A DNA stretch of 64,000 bases from JADJGC01 sp964576925 (GCA_964576925.1 CAZNWJ010000003.1:408537-472536); one strand, 5' to 3'; shown: positions 40,840 to 50,618, counted from the first letter of the stretch. The notes: generated from the letters alone by a model not told the origin. Translations and numbers: made by a program.

Positions 40840-42372
40840 ATGAAGAGGATTTTTGATCATTTCTACCAGTTAATCGGTCGCATGACCCCGAGCCAGGTTG
40901 TGATGATGGCGTTTGTCGTCATCGGCATGATCGTTGGCACGGTGCTGATTTTTAATTTCGCCAAGTCGCAGTATTTCGTGCCGCTTTATTCGAATCTGTC
41001 CAGCGAAGATGCCGGCAAGATCGTCGAGAAGTTGAATGAGTTGAAGGTCTCCTACGAGATCGGCGACGGCGGCAGCTCGATCAGCGTGCCCTCCGACCAG
41101 GTCTATGAGACGCGGATGAAGCTGGCTTCCAGCGGGCTGCCGAGCCGTCAGAACATCGGCTACGCTTTGTTCGACCAGACGAACCTGGGCATGACCGATT
41201 TTGTCCAGAAATTGAATTACCGGCGGGCTCTCGAAGGGGAACTGGCGCGGACGATCGGATCGCTCAGCGAAGTTGAGGCGGCCCGCGTCCATCTCGTTAT
41301 TCCCGAGGACAAGCTCTTCAAGGAAGACGAAAACAAGCCGAGCGCTTCAGTGGTCGTCAAACTGCGCGGCGGGCAGAATCTCACCAAGCGGCAATTGCAG
41401 GGGATGTCGTATATCGTAGCCTCTTCGATCGAAGGGATGGCGCCGGATAACGTGACGATTATCGATTATGACGGCAACCTGCTCTCGGGCGCGCAATCGA
41501 GCGATCCGTCGGCGATGCTGTCGGCGACGCAGTTCGAGATGCGCAAGAACGTTGAGACTTACCTGGAGCAGAAGGCCCAGTCGATGCTCTCGAGCGTGAT
41601 CGGACACGGGCGATCAATCGTGCGCGTCAGCGCAGAGTTGAATTTCGAACAAAACAGCACCCAGATCGAAGAATACAACCCGGAAATGGTAGCCGTCCGC
41701 AGCGAACAGCGTACCGCCGCCAAGGGTAATGAAGTGGAATCCGTCCCGGGCACGCCGCCGGTGACAACCTCGTCGAACAACAATGACGCCACAGATATCA
41801 TCACGAACTATGAAGTTTCCAAGACGGTCAAGAGCATCATTGGGGAAGTCGGCTCGATCAAGCATCTATCGATCGCGGTGATGGTGGACGGCAACTATGA
41901 AGAAACAACCGATCCTGAGGGTGCGGTTGATCGCAAATTTATCAATCGAACGCCGGAAGAGCTGGAGCGCTACGCTTCAATCATCAAGAATGCCGTAGGC
42001 TATTCTGAGGCACGCACGGACCTGTTTACCATTGTCGACGTTCCGTTTGACAACAGCCTGATGGTGACCTCACGACAGGAACTGGAAAAAGTCGGCCAGT
42101 GGCAGAACTATTGGTACTACGGCCAGAAGCTATTGATGGTCGTGATCGGGATCCTGGCGTTCCTGTATCTCAAACGCAAGGTGAAGAAGATCTTCGGCGC
42201 ACTGGCCAAGTACGTTCCGCCACCGCCGGTACCATTGACGCCGCCGGTTGAGGAGGTTATTCAGCAAAAACCGCAGAAACCCAAACTGATCGATACAATG
42301 AAGTCGCAGACCAAGGGTCGACCCGACGAAATCGCCAAGGTAATCAAGACGATCATGGCGGAGCCGCAGTAA
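40840..42372 (+). CDS. fliF: Flagellar MS-ring protein FliF
   Basis: 510 residues. Membrane helices lie at about 17-37 and about 430-447. The periplasmic ring-building motifs are clear (VPLYSNLSSEDAGKIVEKL, LASSGLPSRQNIGYALFD, YRRALEGELARTI, ARVHLVIPEDKLF). Near the end come YASIIKNAVGYSEARTDLFTIVDVPF and a FliG-binding C-terminal tail. Length is a little short of the E. coli protein but normal for FCB-type bacteria. Confidence 0.96.
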   Translation: MKRIFDHFYQLIGRMTPSQVVMMAFVVIGMIVGTVLIFNFAKSQYFVPLYSNLSSEDAGKIVEKLNELKVSYEIGDGGSSISVPSDQVYETRMKLASSGLPSRQNIGYALFDQTNLGMTDFVQKLNYRRALEGELARTIGSLSEVEAARVHLVIPEDKLFKEDENKPSASVVVKLRGGQNLTKRQLQGMSYIVASSIEGMAPDNVTIIDYDGNLLSGAQSSDPSAMLSATQFEMRKNVETYLEQKAQSMLSSVIGHGRSIVRVSAELNFEQNSTQIEEYNPEMVAVRSEQRTAAKGNEVESVPGTPPVTTSSNNNDATDIITNYEVSKTVKSIIGEVGSIKHLSIAVMVDGNYEETTDPEGAVDRKFINRTPEELERYASIIKNAVGYSEARTDLFTIVDVPFDNSLMVTSRQELEKVGQWQNYWYYGQKLLMVVIGILAFLYLKRKVKKIFGALAKYVPPPPVPLTPPVEEVIQQKPQKPKLIDTMKSQTKGRPDEIAKVIKTIMAEPQ

Positions 42373-42373
42373 C

Positions 42374-43390
42374 ATGGCGCTCGCCTACGAACAGCTGACG
42401 GCGGTGCAGAAGGCCGCCATCGCACTGATCGCTTTCGGAACGGAAGTCTCGGCCGAAGTTCTCAAGGCGCTCAACGATCAGGAGCTTGAACGGCTGACGA
42501 TTGAGATTGCGAACATGCGCGATGTCCCGGGCGAAGTGGAAGAGCGTGTGATCCAGGAATGCTACGAGGTGTTCCTCGCGCGCGAATACATCAGCTCCGG
42601 CGGTATCGACTATGCCCGTTCATTGCTCGAAAAGGCTGTCGGCGCGAATCGCGCGGTGGACATCATCAAGCGACTCGAGTCCTCGCTGGTAACGTCGGGG
42701 TTTAACCTGCTCAAGGGAATCGATCCGAAGCAATTGGTTAACTACATTCAGAACGAACACCCGCAGACAATCGCGCTAATCCTCACGCAATTAACTTCGC
42801 AGCAGGCAGCTGGCGTACTGACCGAATTGGCGCCGGAACTGCAGTCGGAAGTCGCGTTGCGCGTGGCGACCATGGAAAAGATCTCGCCGGAAATTTTGAA
42901 GGAAATCGAATCGACCCTGGACCAGCATTTCTCCGGGTCGGTGTTCCGCGAGAGCAAGCAATCGGGCGGCGCCAAGGCGCTGGCGGATATTCTCAACCTG
43001 GTGGAGACTTCAGCGGAGAAGCACATCCTGCAGACGCTGGAAGCCGACAATCCTGATCTGGCTGCCGAAATTAAGAATATGATGTTCGTCTTCGAAGACC
43101 TGACGCTGCTCGACGACCGCTCGATCCAACGCCTGCTCAAGGAGATCGAGACCAAAGACATCGCGATCGCTCTCAAGGCCGCCTCCGACGACGTCAAGAA
43201 CAAGATCTACGCCAACGTCTCGGAACGTGTCGCGACGATGATCAAGGAAGAGATCGAGTTCATGGGACCGATGCGACTCTCCGACGTCGAAGCCGCGCAG
43301 CAGCGCATCGTCGAAGTGATCCGCCGCCTCGAAGAGGAAGGCCAGATCGTTATCTCGGGTCGCGGAGGCAAGGAAGATGTCGTCGTCTAA
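42374..43390 (+). CDS. fliG: Flagellar motor switch protein FliG
   Basis: 338 residues. The N-terminal domain opens LTAVQKAAIALIAFGTEVSAEVLKALND, the middle has NYIQNEHPQTIALILTQL, and the C-terminal motor domain has LLKEIETKDIAIALKAASDDVKNKIYANVSERVA with the charged torque helix residues. It contacts MotA and FliF. It starts one base after fliF and overlaps fliH by 14 bases. Confidence 0.97.
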   Translation: MALAYEQLTAVQKAAIALIAFGTEVSAEVLKALNDQELERLTIEIANMRDVPGEVEERVIQECYEVFLAREYISSGGIDYARSLLEKAVGANRAVDIIKRLESSLVTSGFNLLKGIDPKQLVNYIQNEHPQTIALILTQLTSQQAAGVLTELAPELQSEVALRVATMEKISPEILKEIESTLDQHFSGSVFRESKQSGGAKALADILNLVETSAEKHILQTLEADNPDLAAEIKNMMFVFEDLTLLDDRSIQRLLKEIETKDIAIALKAASDDVKNKIYANVSERVATMIKEEIEFMGPMRLSDVEAAQQRIVEVIRRLEEEGQIVISGRGGKEDVVV

Positions 43391-44024
43391 GGTCCTCTCG
43401 CTGGTTCAGTTTACCGAATCGCCGGTGCCGGTGGGGAGCCGCGAATTTATCGACCGTTTCCGCAAGGAGCAGGAAGAAAGTTCGCCGGAAGGGCAAAAGC
43501 TGCGCAAGCTTGAAGAACGCCACCAGCAGGAACTGCAACAAGCGTTTGCCAAGGCGTACGCGCAAGGTGAAGCCGCCGGTCTGCAGAAGGGAATGGCGCG
43601 GGCGCAGCAGGTTGAGAGCGAACTGCGCGGGGCGATCAACAATCTCGTCAACTATCACCACAAGATTTACGAGCAAGCGCGCCTGCAGGTCTTCGACCTC
43701 TCCTTCGCACTGGCCGACAAGATCACGGCCGCTCGCGGGGAAGCGGAACAGAAGACGGTCATGGAGACGATCGAGCTGTGCATTGTCGAGTTTCTCGACA
43801 AGAGCCGGCTGTTGATCAAGGTCAACCCGGCGCAGGTCGAGTTTGTCCGCAAGCAATTGAGCGAGGCCGACGCCGTACACGATTCGACGACGCATGTAGC
43901 CGTCGAGGGAGATGCGCGGATCGGGTTTGGTGGCTGTATTGTTGAGACTGACTCCGGCTCGGCCGATGCTCGCTTCGAAACGCAATTGGAGATTCTCAAG
44001 ACCAGACTCCTGGAGATCTCGTAA
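43377..44024 (+). CDS. fliH: Flagellar assembly protein FliH
   Basis: 215 residues. A long helical, Gln/Glu-rich region (about 20-110, including AKAYAQGEAAGLQKGMARAQ with the Gly-spaced helix typical of FliH) is followed by a globular C-terminal domain (DLSFALADKIT, RIGFGGCIVETDSGSADARFETQLEIL). The end motif DSGSADARxExQL is the best family marker. It negatively regulates FliI and delivers it to the export gate. Confidence 0.9.
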   Translation: MSSSKVLSLVQFTESPVPVGSREFIDRFRKEQEESSPEGQKLRKLEERHQQELQQAFAKAYAQGEAAGLQKGMARAQQVESELRGAINNLVNYHHKIYEQARLQVFDLSFALADKITAARGEAEQKTVMETIELCIVEFLDKSRLLIKVNPAQVEFVRKQLSEADAVHDSTTHVAVEGDARIGFGGCIVETDSGSADARFETQLEILKTRLLEIS

Positions 44025-44029
44025 GGCCT

Positions 44030-45391
44030 ATGTCGAAACTGGTCGACATCTCCGCCGAGCGTGAACTGATCGCGCGCACCAACACCATCCGTCTCGACGG
44101 CAAAGTGAGGCGGGTAATCGGTTTGATTATTGAATCGATCGGGCCGCAGGCATCGCTGGGAGAGCTCTGCAAGATTTATCGTCGACAATCAGATGAACCG
44201 GTTTTGGCAGAAGTCGTGGGTTTTCGCGACAATTACACGCTTCTGATGCCATTTGGCGAGCTGGAAGGTATCAATCCCGGTTCCTCGGTGGAGGCGACCG
44301 GCTCGGTACTCAAGATTAGCGTCGGCGACGAACTGCGCGGGCGCATTCTCAGCGGGCTTGGCCAGCCGATCGACGATAAGGGCCCGCTGATCACCAAATT
44401 GGAGCGGCCGATCACATCGAAGTCGCCGCACCCATTGAAACGCCAGCGCGTCGACAAGCAGATTCTGACTGGCATTCGTGCCCTCGACGTTTTCACCAGT
44501 TGCGGCCGCGGCCAACGAATGGGGATCTTCGCGGGTTCCGGCGTCGGCAAGTCGGTGCTGCTGGGCATGATCGCGCGCCAATCGAGCGCGGCAATCAACG
44601 TGATCGGCTTGATCGGTGAGCGCGGCCGCGAGGTGCGCGAGTTTATCGAACACGATCTCGGCGAGGAAGGCCTGAAGCGCTCGGTGGTGGTGGCGGTAAC
44701 GTCTGATCAACCCGCTTTGATCAAGGTGAAAGGCGTCATGACGGCGACGGCGATTGCGGAGCATTTTCGCGACCAGGGGCACGATGTAATCCTGATGGTC
44801 GACAGCGTGACACGCGTGGCAATGGCACAGCGCGAGATCGGCCTGGCGGTCGGCGAACCGCCGGCGACGAAGGGATATACGCCCTCTGTGTACGCAATGC
44901 TCCCGAAGTTATTGGAGCGCGCCGGCGCCGGAGAGCGCGGCTCGATTACCGGACTCTATACGATTCTTGTCGAAGGTGATGATTTCAACGAACCGATTTC
45001 CGATCAAGTGCGCTCGATCCTCGATGGCCACGTGACGCTGTCGCGGCGGCTGGCGCATCGCAAGCATTATCCGGCGATCGATGTGCTGCAGTCGGTGTCG
45101 CGCGTGATGGTGAATATCGTTTCGCAACAGCATCGCGATCTGGCTGGGGAAGCGCGCAAGTTGCTCGCCGTGCATTCGGAGAACGAAGATTTGATCAATA
45201 TCGGTGCTTACGTCAAGGGATCGTCGCCGGAAATCGACACGGCGATCGCGAAGGTGCCGCAGATTAATGAATTCCTCCAGCAGGATATCACGTCGAAACG
45301 ACCCGACTTCGCGCAGGATTTGGCGCGGTTAAACACAATTATCGGCCATGAAGAAGTTCCAGTTCCGGCTGCAGAAGCTGCTTCAGCTTAA
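44030..45391 (+). CDS. fliI: Flagellum-specific ATPase FliI
   Basis: 453 residues of the F1-beta-like ATPase family, with Walker A FAGSGVGKSVLLG, a Walker B strand VILMVDSVTRVAMAQREI, GEPPATKGYTPSVYAMLPKLLERAG (type III export signature) and DGHVTLSRRLAHRKHYPAID. It energises flagellar export with FliH and FliJ. The end overlaps fliJ by 44 bases, an unusually long overlap. Confidence 0.97.
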   Translation: MSKLVDISAERELIARTNTIRLDGKVRRVIGLIIESIGPQASLGELCKIYRRQSDEPVLAEVVGFRDNYTLLMPFGELEGINPGSSVEATGSVLKISVGDELRGRILSGLGQPIDDKGPLITKLERPITSKSPHPLKRQRVDKQILTGIRALDVFTSCGRGQRMGIFAGSGVGKSVLLGMIARQSSAAINVIGLIGERGREVREFIEHDLGEEGLKRSVVVAVTSDQPALIKVKGVMTATAIAEHFRDQGHDVILMVDSVTRVAMAQREIGLAVGEPPATKGYTPSVYAMLPKLLERAGAGERGSITGLYTILVEGDDFNEPISDQVRSILDGHVTLSRRLAHRKHYPAIDVLQSVSRVMVNIVSQQHRDLAGEARKLLAVHSENEDLINIGAYVKGSSPEIDTAIAKVPQINEFLQQDITSKRPDFAQDLARLNTIIGHEEVPVPAAEAASA

Positions 45392-45800
45392 GACCCACAA
45401 GAAAGTCGAGAAGCAAAAAGACCTCGCCAAGGCGGAGCGCGTGCGCCGCATGGAAGAGGCGCATCTGGAGATGCTGAAAGAGCGCCTGGAAGATGAAATC
45501 AACGACCTGGCGCCGCTGAAGGTCGAAAAGATCGATGTGCGGCGGTTGACGAATTCGGTCTACTTCCAGCATCGCTTGAACACCAATATGGCGAATCAGC
45601 GCAAGGCAATTGCCACGGCCAAGCGGCAGGAGTCGATCAAACGCAAGCATCTGATCGATGCCGCCCGCGAAGAAAAGGTGTATGTGAAGTTGAAGGAGAA
45701 ACAGCAAGAGCGCTACCTTCAAGAACTCGACCAGCATATCCAAAAAGAAATCGACGAGATCGCGCAGACGGGGTTTGTGAGGGGGAAGAGGAGGGCGTAG
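45348..45800 (+). CDS. fliJ: Flagellar export protein FliJ
   Basis: 150 residues, almost wholly charged coiled coil, opening KKFQFRLQKLLQLKTHKKVEKQ, the usual FliJ start (FrfrLqkvLdlr). It promotes ATPase ring formation and substrate hand-off. The start codon lies 44 bases inside fliI; context and N-terminus support this start. Last gene of the flagellar operon; no clear terminator follows. Confidence 0.88.
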   Translation: MKKFQFRLQKLLQLKTHKKVEKQKDLAKAERVRRMEEAHLEMLKERLEDEINDLAPLKVEKIDVRRLTNSVYFQHRLNTNMANQRKAIATAKRQESIKRKHLIDAAREEKVYVKLKEKQQERYLQELDQHIQKEIDEIAQTGFVRGKRRA

Positions 45801-45817
45801 GAAGTGAGCGCAATATC

Positions 45818-46255
45818 ATGAGAATCTATCTAATCGCAGGTCTTGCGGCAATCTTCTTCCTTGCCTCGTGCGAGGGACCCGATCCTGGTTCAGAAGAGTT
45901 GAAATTTGGACAACTCGCCGGAGTGTATCACGCGAATTTCGGCTCCAGGGTGCAAGACGAATTGCAGCTCTTTTCTGATTCAACATATCTGCATACGTAC
46001 ATTTCAAGCAAGGGTGATACTTCAGTGGATCGGGGGAACTTTCGATTTGCTGATCTAGGGCGTCAACGATACCGATTGCGAGTAGACCGGTTTGCTGTAT
46101 TGTTACCGCCGGAAGACTGCTGCATCGGTGAGAGAAAAGTGTCTGCTGGAGAGATTGACACAGTGCGGCTCGCGATGAGAATTCGTAAGTCAGACAAGAG
46201 AATAGTTCTTGAGTATTGTCCGCACGAGTTGAAGTATTATGTCAAGGCTTTGTAG
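45818..46255 (+). CDS. Small lipoprotein of unknown function
   Basis: 145 residues. The signal peptide ends in a lipobox (FFLASC, with Cys18 as the lipidation site), followed by EGPDPGSEEL. The mature part is beta-rich (GVYHANFG, TYLHTYISSKGDT). Two further cysteines (DCC) are near residue 100. I recognise no family. It lies 17 bases after fliJ, but base use is more AT-rich than in the flagellar genes, so it may be a separate unit. Confidence 0.75.
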   Translation: MRIYLIAGLAAIFFLASCEGPDPGSEELKFGQLAGVYHANFGSRVQDELQLFSDSTYLHTYISSKGDTSVDRGNFRFADLGRQRYRLRVDRFAVLLPPEDCCIGERKVSAGEIDTVRLAMRIRKSDKRIVLEYCPHELKYYVKAL

Positions 46256-46265
46256 TGAAGATCTG

Positions 46266-46401
46266 TCAAATCCCTTCGTCACGGGCCGGCAGAAGTTCAA
46301 GTTAGCGAAAGAGGCTCGCGCTGGATCGCAGAGTGTTGCGGAAAAACGGGATTTGACCTACGACCCAGTTCCACCCTCCGCTGCGCTCCGGGTGGGCTAC
46401 C
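46266..46401. repeat. TCAAATCCC/GGGATTTGA unit plus CCACCC hairpin
   Basis: A 91-base unit (46266-46356) starts TCAAATCCCTTCGTCACGGG and ends ACGGGATTTGA, an inverted terminal pair. A CCACCC...GGGTGGGCTACC hairpin (46371-46401) follows. It separates two convergent genes. Related units cluster at 48.5-48.7 and 50.8-51.2 kb. Confidence 0.85.
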
Positions 46402-46406
46402 GGGTT

Positions 46407-47438
46407 TCACTGCCCACCTTCAGTACGCCCGCGTTTCAGGATTTCTTTTTGTTGTCGCTGCCACGGCCCGCCATTATAGAGCGCACCCGACACCGCTCTG
46501 ACCGGTTCCTGAGCGTACGTGAGCGCCGTCAGTTTGCCGGTTTTGTCAAACGATACCTTCCATTCAGCCACTTCACCGCTGTCGAACGCGTAGGCCCAAA
46601 GCCTGACAGTGTCAGATTCCACACCCGTTGTAACCGCGGGTGCCGCGATGCGTGAAGCGTATTCTTCGGGCATCTTCTTCAGCTCCTTGAGGACTCGTTT
46701 GGACAAGTTACGATCATAGAATTCATTGTCCACGTCCCTTACCACATCTTCCAGGTACAGCTCCTCTCCCGTTATCCAGCCGATTTCGTCTCCCTGCTGA
46801 CACATCATGTAGGCCCTGGCGATGTCCGCCTGTGAATTGATGAAAACGATCAATTGATCTTCATACTCCAGCGTCACGAACAGCTTCGAGCGGCAGATCA
46901 AATCGGAAGGGAAGACCTGTGGACAATCGAGCGCTGCCTGATTGATGAGTGAAACCAGGGTCTCACCTGTTCCGTGCACAAGCGGCACCCAGCGCTTTGA
47001 CGTGAGGTTTACGGCCGCATAGAGCGGAGCATAGACTTGATAATGAACACCTTCCCAGGAGAGATACTTGAAGCCGGTATGCCTTACAGCGAGAATAACA
47101 TTCGCTCTCAAAGAATCGTAGGCAATGACGCGATGTAGCCAGATTGCATCCTGATCGGAATGAAAGTCCGGATCTGCGATCGGGTCCGAAAGCTTCCGTG
47201 CCGACTCAACCCAAGACGGAATGAACAGAGCGATACTATCCTGCAGCCACGCTGGTGCAAAGCACTCGGCCTCAACGCTGCCAAACGTCACGCCTGACTG
47301 CTGGGCGACAGTTGGACCTGTGGGTGCCGGGAAGGTGATCTGGTGAAATCCACACAACTCTTCAGCCGCCGCATTCCCAACCAGGCCAATGCACACGGTG
47401 AGCGTGCACAGTGACAGCACTCCAAACAGATGACTCAT
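46407..47438 (-). CDS. Secreted protein of unknown function
   Basis: 343 residues from ATG 47438, which opens a signal peptide (SHLFGVLSLCTLTVCIGLVGNAAAEE). An in-frame ATG at 47522 has a better ribosome site (AAAGGAATTGGC) but would add 28 residues partly encoded by a dispersed repeat, so the true start is uncertain. The mature protein is beta-rich with scattered Cys, includes YEDQLIVFINSQADIARAYMM and ends in a basic tail. I find no family match. It may be an exported enzyme or binding protein. Confidence 0.65.
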   Translation of the reverse strand: MSHLFGVLSLCTLTVCIGLVGNAAAEELCGFHQITFPAPTGPTVAQQSGVTFGSVEAECFAPAWLQDSIALFIPSWVESARKLSDPIADPDFHSDQDAIWLHRVIAYDSLRANVILAVRHTGFKYLSWEGVHYQVYAPLYAAVNLTSKRWVPLVHGTGETLVSLINQAALDCPQVFPSDLICRSKLFVTLEYEDQLIVFINSQADIARAYMMCQQGDEIGWITGEELYLEDVVRDVDNEFYDRNLSKRVLKELKKMPEEYASRIAAPAVTTGVESDTVRLWAYAFDSGEVAEWKVSFDKTGKLTALTYAQEPVRAVSGALYNGGPWQRQQKEILKRGRTEGGQ

Positions 47439-48166
47439 GGGCCGGTAGCCCACGCGCAGCGCCAGCGAAGGGTGGGATTTATCATCCCCGACGCAATACG
47501 GATGATTGAAAAATTGAATCATGCCAATTCCTTTGTCTTCGTCCGACTCCCGCGATTGGAGCCGCGGCGATTCATCGATCAATAATAAGACGAATCTCTG
47601 CCCCAAGTCGAGCAATTTGTGGTCAAGCAATTTCGGCAGTGACCTGCGCCCCACCCTCCGCTGGCGCTGCGGGTGGGCTACAGGGTACCGGGATGCATCA
47701 CCGGCGGCCGAGTACTCGTTGAGGCAAATGCGGATCGCGCGGATTCGCATAGAGCTGCAAAAAGGCGAGGTCTGACCTCGGCCTGCAAATCCAACCGCGA
47801 ATCAGAGTCCGAACCACAGGGGTTCGGACCAACGGACTGTGAAGTTGGAGAAAGTTGCCCGAAAGCGTACTTGCAACGTGGGTCGCTTCTATCTATAATT
47901 ATTCTTGAAATTCGCCGAGCCGGACGCTATTCTCGATAAGGGTGGGCTTGTGCTCGAGCCTCAGGAGCAGGCCGTGGAGCCGGCAGCGTATCTCTGCGTT
48001 TCGCGTCCGGATTACGCAGCCATCGGGCTCGTGGCCAGTCACACAAGAGTTCAATTATTTCGCGTTAATGGAGTGGCCGCGCCGTGGTCGGACAGAACAG
48101 GAATCGCGGACACATGGCAACTCCGAAGTAGATAAGTAATCATTTCGTATGGAGAGGTACACCGCA
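47439..48166. other. Repeat-bearing intergenic region
   Basis: About 730 bases. CCCACCC hairpin units lie at 47444-47477 (inverted, touching the start of the secreted-protein gene) and 47649-47683. A perfect GTCCGAACC/GGTTCGGAC hairpin lies at 47807-47829 and recurs at 51253-51272. A 76-codon frame beginning at 47905 has no ribosome site or recognisable sequence and is not called. Confidence 0.6.
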
Positions 48167-48460
48167 ATGCCAAAGTTTTTGATCGAAGTCCCGCACGAGG
48201 CCGAGCCCGTCGCCTGCCTCCGGGCTATCAAGGTCCTTCAAGAAACCGGATCGCACTATCTCACTAACGCCGACTACGGCTGTCATGATGGCGTGCACAA
48301 GGCTTGGATCGTCATGGAAGTAGATGACAAAGAGGCCGCACGAAACATCCTGCCGCCAGTCTACCGGCCTCGAGCAACCGTCACTGCCCTGAACAAGTTC
48401 TCCGCGAGTGAGATCGACGAACTCCTGGCCTATCACCAGGGAAAAGGCCCGACCTCGTAG
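48167..48460 (+). CDS. Small alpha/beta protein of unknown function
   Basis: The start at 48167 has GGAGAGG ten bases upstream; an ATG six codons earlier lies inside that site. The 97 residues read as a ferredoxin-like alpha/beta plait: KFLIEVPHEAEPVACLRAIKVLQETGSH, YGCHDGVHKAWIVMEVDDKEAARNILPPVYR, then a short helical tail. It resembles the general shape of small DUF-type plait proteins, but I cannot name a family. It is isolated between repeats. Confidence 0.65.
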   Translation: MPKFLIEVPHEAEPVACLRAIKVLQETGSHYLTNADYGCHDGVHKAWIVMEVDDKEAARNILPPVYRPRATVTALNKFSASEIDELLAYHQGKGPTS

Positions 48461-48506
48461 AGTCCAGAGCCGGTGCACGGAGCGACAACACCCTGGAAAT
48501 CAGTCG

Positions 48507-48771
48507 TCAAATCCCTTCATCACGGGCGGGCGTTGGTCGCAGAGTCTTCGGTTCGCGCTGGATTGAAGGGTGTTGCGAAGAAACGGGATTTAACCAACGA
48601 CCCTGGAAATCAGAAGTCAAATCCCTTCGTCACGGGTGAGCAGAAGTTCAATGTAGCGAAAGTGGCTCGCGCTGGATTGCAGAGTGTTGCGGAGAAACGG
48701 GATTTGACCAACGCCCTGCGGTGGAAATGCGATGATGGCCCCACCCTCCGCTGCGCTCCGGGTGGGCTACC
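48507..48771. repeat. Two tandem TCAAATCCC/GGGATTTGA units plus CCACCC hairpin
   Basis: Units at 48507-48592 and 48617-48707 are about 80% alike, each bounded by the inverted pair TCAAATCCC and GGGATTTGA (GGGATTTAA in the first). A CCACCC...GGGTGGGCTACC hairpin (48739-48771) follows. Same composition as the block at 46266-46401. Confidence 0.82.
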
Positions 48772-48794
48772 GGGTCACCTGTGCGCCGGTCACT

Positions 48795-50618
48795 TTATCG
48801 GCTCGTCTTTGACTCCAGGGCGGTTATCCTGGCTTCGTATTCCTGCTTGATCTTCAGGACCTCTTCCGCAACCAAGCCTTGCACCAGCGATTTCAATTCC
48901 TCCGGCAATTGTTGGGGCACTTTAGTTCCGTTTTCGACGCGTGCATGACCCTGATCCGGAATCGCAGCGGGCTGATTCTCGGCGGCGACGAGACTCTCCC
49001 AGTAGGTCGTGCCGTACCAGGTCGGGACATAGAGGAGCGTGAGCCGGGCATACGAAATCTCGGTTGCCGCTGGGCCGTTAATATGGCCATAAAGGCTGTA
49101 TCTGTGCTCGCCGGGTTCATCGATGTAGAATGTCGCTATCGGCGAGAGGGTGAAGACGTACGAACCTGAACCGGCATTCATCGGAATGCGCACGCGTGCA
49201 CGGTTGGTGGGCGGCAAGTAGGCGCTCGATTTGGTGATCGTGATTTCGATATCATCATTGTCGCCCCAGGTGTGGTCCATCGATCCCGTCGCCATAGCGA
49301 AAGCCAACACATAGCCGCTGTCGGGAACGGTGATCGTCTCTTGAGTAATCAGCACGTTGGAATGACCGAGGCTAACGCCGCTGATCGACATATTCATCGC
49401 CATGCCCGGCTCATTGGGCTGGCGGTAGGAGGATATCAGCAATGGATCAATGGCGCCCGCATAGAGAGTGTCGCGCAGTTGAGCACTGCCGCTAACGTGC
49501 AGTTTGCGCGAGGGTGTGGTTGTGCCGATGCCGACCTTGCCGTCCTCGAGAACCGTCAGCGCCTCCAGGGCTGCGTCCTGGCTGCGCAGGCTCAGGGCGC
49601 CCACCGGGATGTTGTTGTTGGTGTAGTCGTCCATGCGAAGATGCCAGCGATTTTGCGGTGTCTGAAAGCGCATGCCGGTTTCACCGTGACTGGTGGCTGA
49701 ACTCTCAACCCGCAAGAAGGCCGCGCCGCCAGCGCCGCTGTTTTCGACATGCAGCATATCTTCCGGCGCCATCGTCCCCAGCCCGACCTCTTTTGCTTCC
49801 GGGTCGATCAGCATCCAGTTGGCAGCGCCGCGATCGTAGATGCGAATCCCGCCGCCGGGTGTCAGGTAGAGGCAATCGGTCGCCGAAATCACCAGATCGT
49901 CGGTGCCGCTGTTGATCTTGCATTCCGTGTTTCCGAAAACGATGTCGCCTCCTTGACGAACGCGAATGTCGCCTTCGACATGAAGTTTGGCAGCCGGAAC
50001 CGCGATGCCGATGGCGACGGAATCGGAATCGGTGGCGGTCTTGAGATAAGCACCCATATCGGTCCAACCGCCGGAGCTTGCCTGATCGGGAGAAGCCTCC
50101 CACGCCGAGCCGTTCCATTTGATGACTTCGCCAGAGGTGGCGCTATTCTGACCGATGTCGCCGAGTTGGATGGTGCCGTTCACGATCTTGGCGCTGGTGA
50201 CGGAGTTGTCGGCGACCGCTTTGGCATAAGCCGCTGAGTCGGCGTTAAGCGCCCGAAATGCGGCGGGAGTACTGAGCAGCGGACGCAGCGGGCGCAGTTC
50301 GGAATCGCTGTTAACGCGAATGCCGAGCCAGCGGATCGCGCCGGTGAAAGCGCTCGCCGGGATCGGAGTCGCACTCCCCAGAACAACCGAGAAGCTGCCG
50401 GCAGTGACGACGACATCCGCATGCGACTCCGTCCAGAGAGCGCTTGTTCCCAGCGAATCTGAGTAGATCGTGACCGTGAGGGCAACGGTCTGATTCAGGG
50501 GATTGCCGGATATGTCGCATAGGTAGCCTTGGTAGTTCATTCGTTGTGGTATCGCAGCCAGGAGGCTGGAGGCGGTCAAGAGCGCAATCAATGCGAGAGA
50601 AGGGAAGAGGCGTTTCAT
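48795..50618 (-). CDS. Secreted beta-helical/tail-fibre-like protein
   Basis: 607 residues from ATG 50618, with GGAGAATTC just upstream and a signal peptide (KRLFPSLALIALLTASSLLAA). Residues about 23-125 form a beta domain seen in many FCB exported proteins (PQRMNYQGYLCDISGNPL). The middle has tail-fibre-type repeats (SVAIGIAVPAAKLHVEGDI, KVGIGTTTPSRKLHVSG). A jelly-roll-like domain follows (about 440-555) and a coiled coil ends it (EVLKIKQEYEARITALE). Probably an exported surface fibre. Such repeats also occur in phage proteins, but no phage gene is near. Confidence 0.8.
   Translation of the reverse strand: MKRLFPSLALIALLTASSLLAAIPQRMNYQGYLCDISGNPLNQTVALTVTIYSDSLGTSALWTESHADVVVTAGSFSVVLGSATPIPASAFTGAIRWLGIRVNSDSELRPLRPLLSTPAAFRALNADSAAYAKAVADNSVTSAKIVNGTIQLGDIGQNSATSGEVIKWNGSAWEASPDQASSGGWTDMGAYLKTATDSDSVAIGIAVPAAKLHVEGDIRVRQGGDIVFGNTECKINSGTDDLVISATDCLYLTPGGGIRIYDRGAANWMLIDPEAKEVGLGTMAPEDMLHVENSGAGGAAFLRVESSATSHGETGMRFQTPQNRWHLRMDDYTNNNIPVGALSLRSQDAALEALTVLEDGKVGIGTTTPSRKLHVSGSAQLRDTLYAGAIDPLLISSYRQPNEPGMAMNMSISGVSLGHSNVLITQETITVPDSGYVLAFAMATGSMDHTWGDNDDIEITITKSSAYLPPTNRARVRIPMNAGSGSYVFTLSPIATFYIDEPGEHRYSLYGHINGPAATEISYARLTLLYVPTWYGTTYWESLVAAENQPAAIPDQGHARVENGTKVPQQLPEELKSLVQGLVAEEVLKIKQEYEARITALESKTSR

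Noticed and set aside
47905..48135. 76-codon open frame before the small plait protein
   Set aside because: No ribosome site, no recognisable family and doubtful codon use; left as intergenic.
48795..50618. Prophage remnant (tail-fibre-like protein)
   Set aside because: The protein has a signal peptide and FCB-type exported domain, and no other phage gene is near; it is better read as a secreted surface protein.
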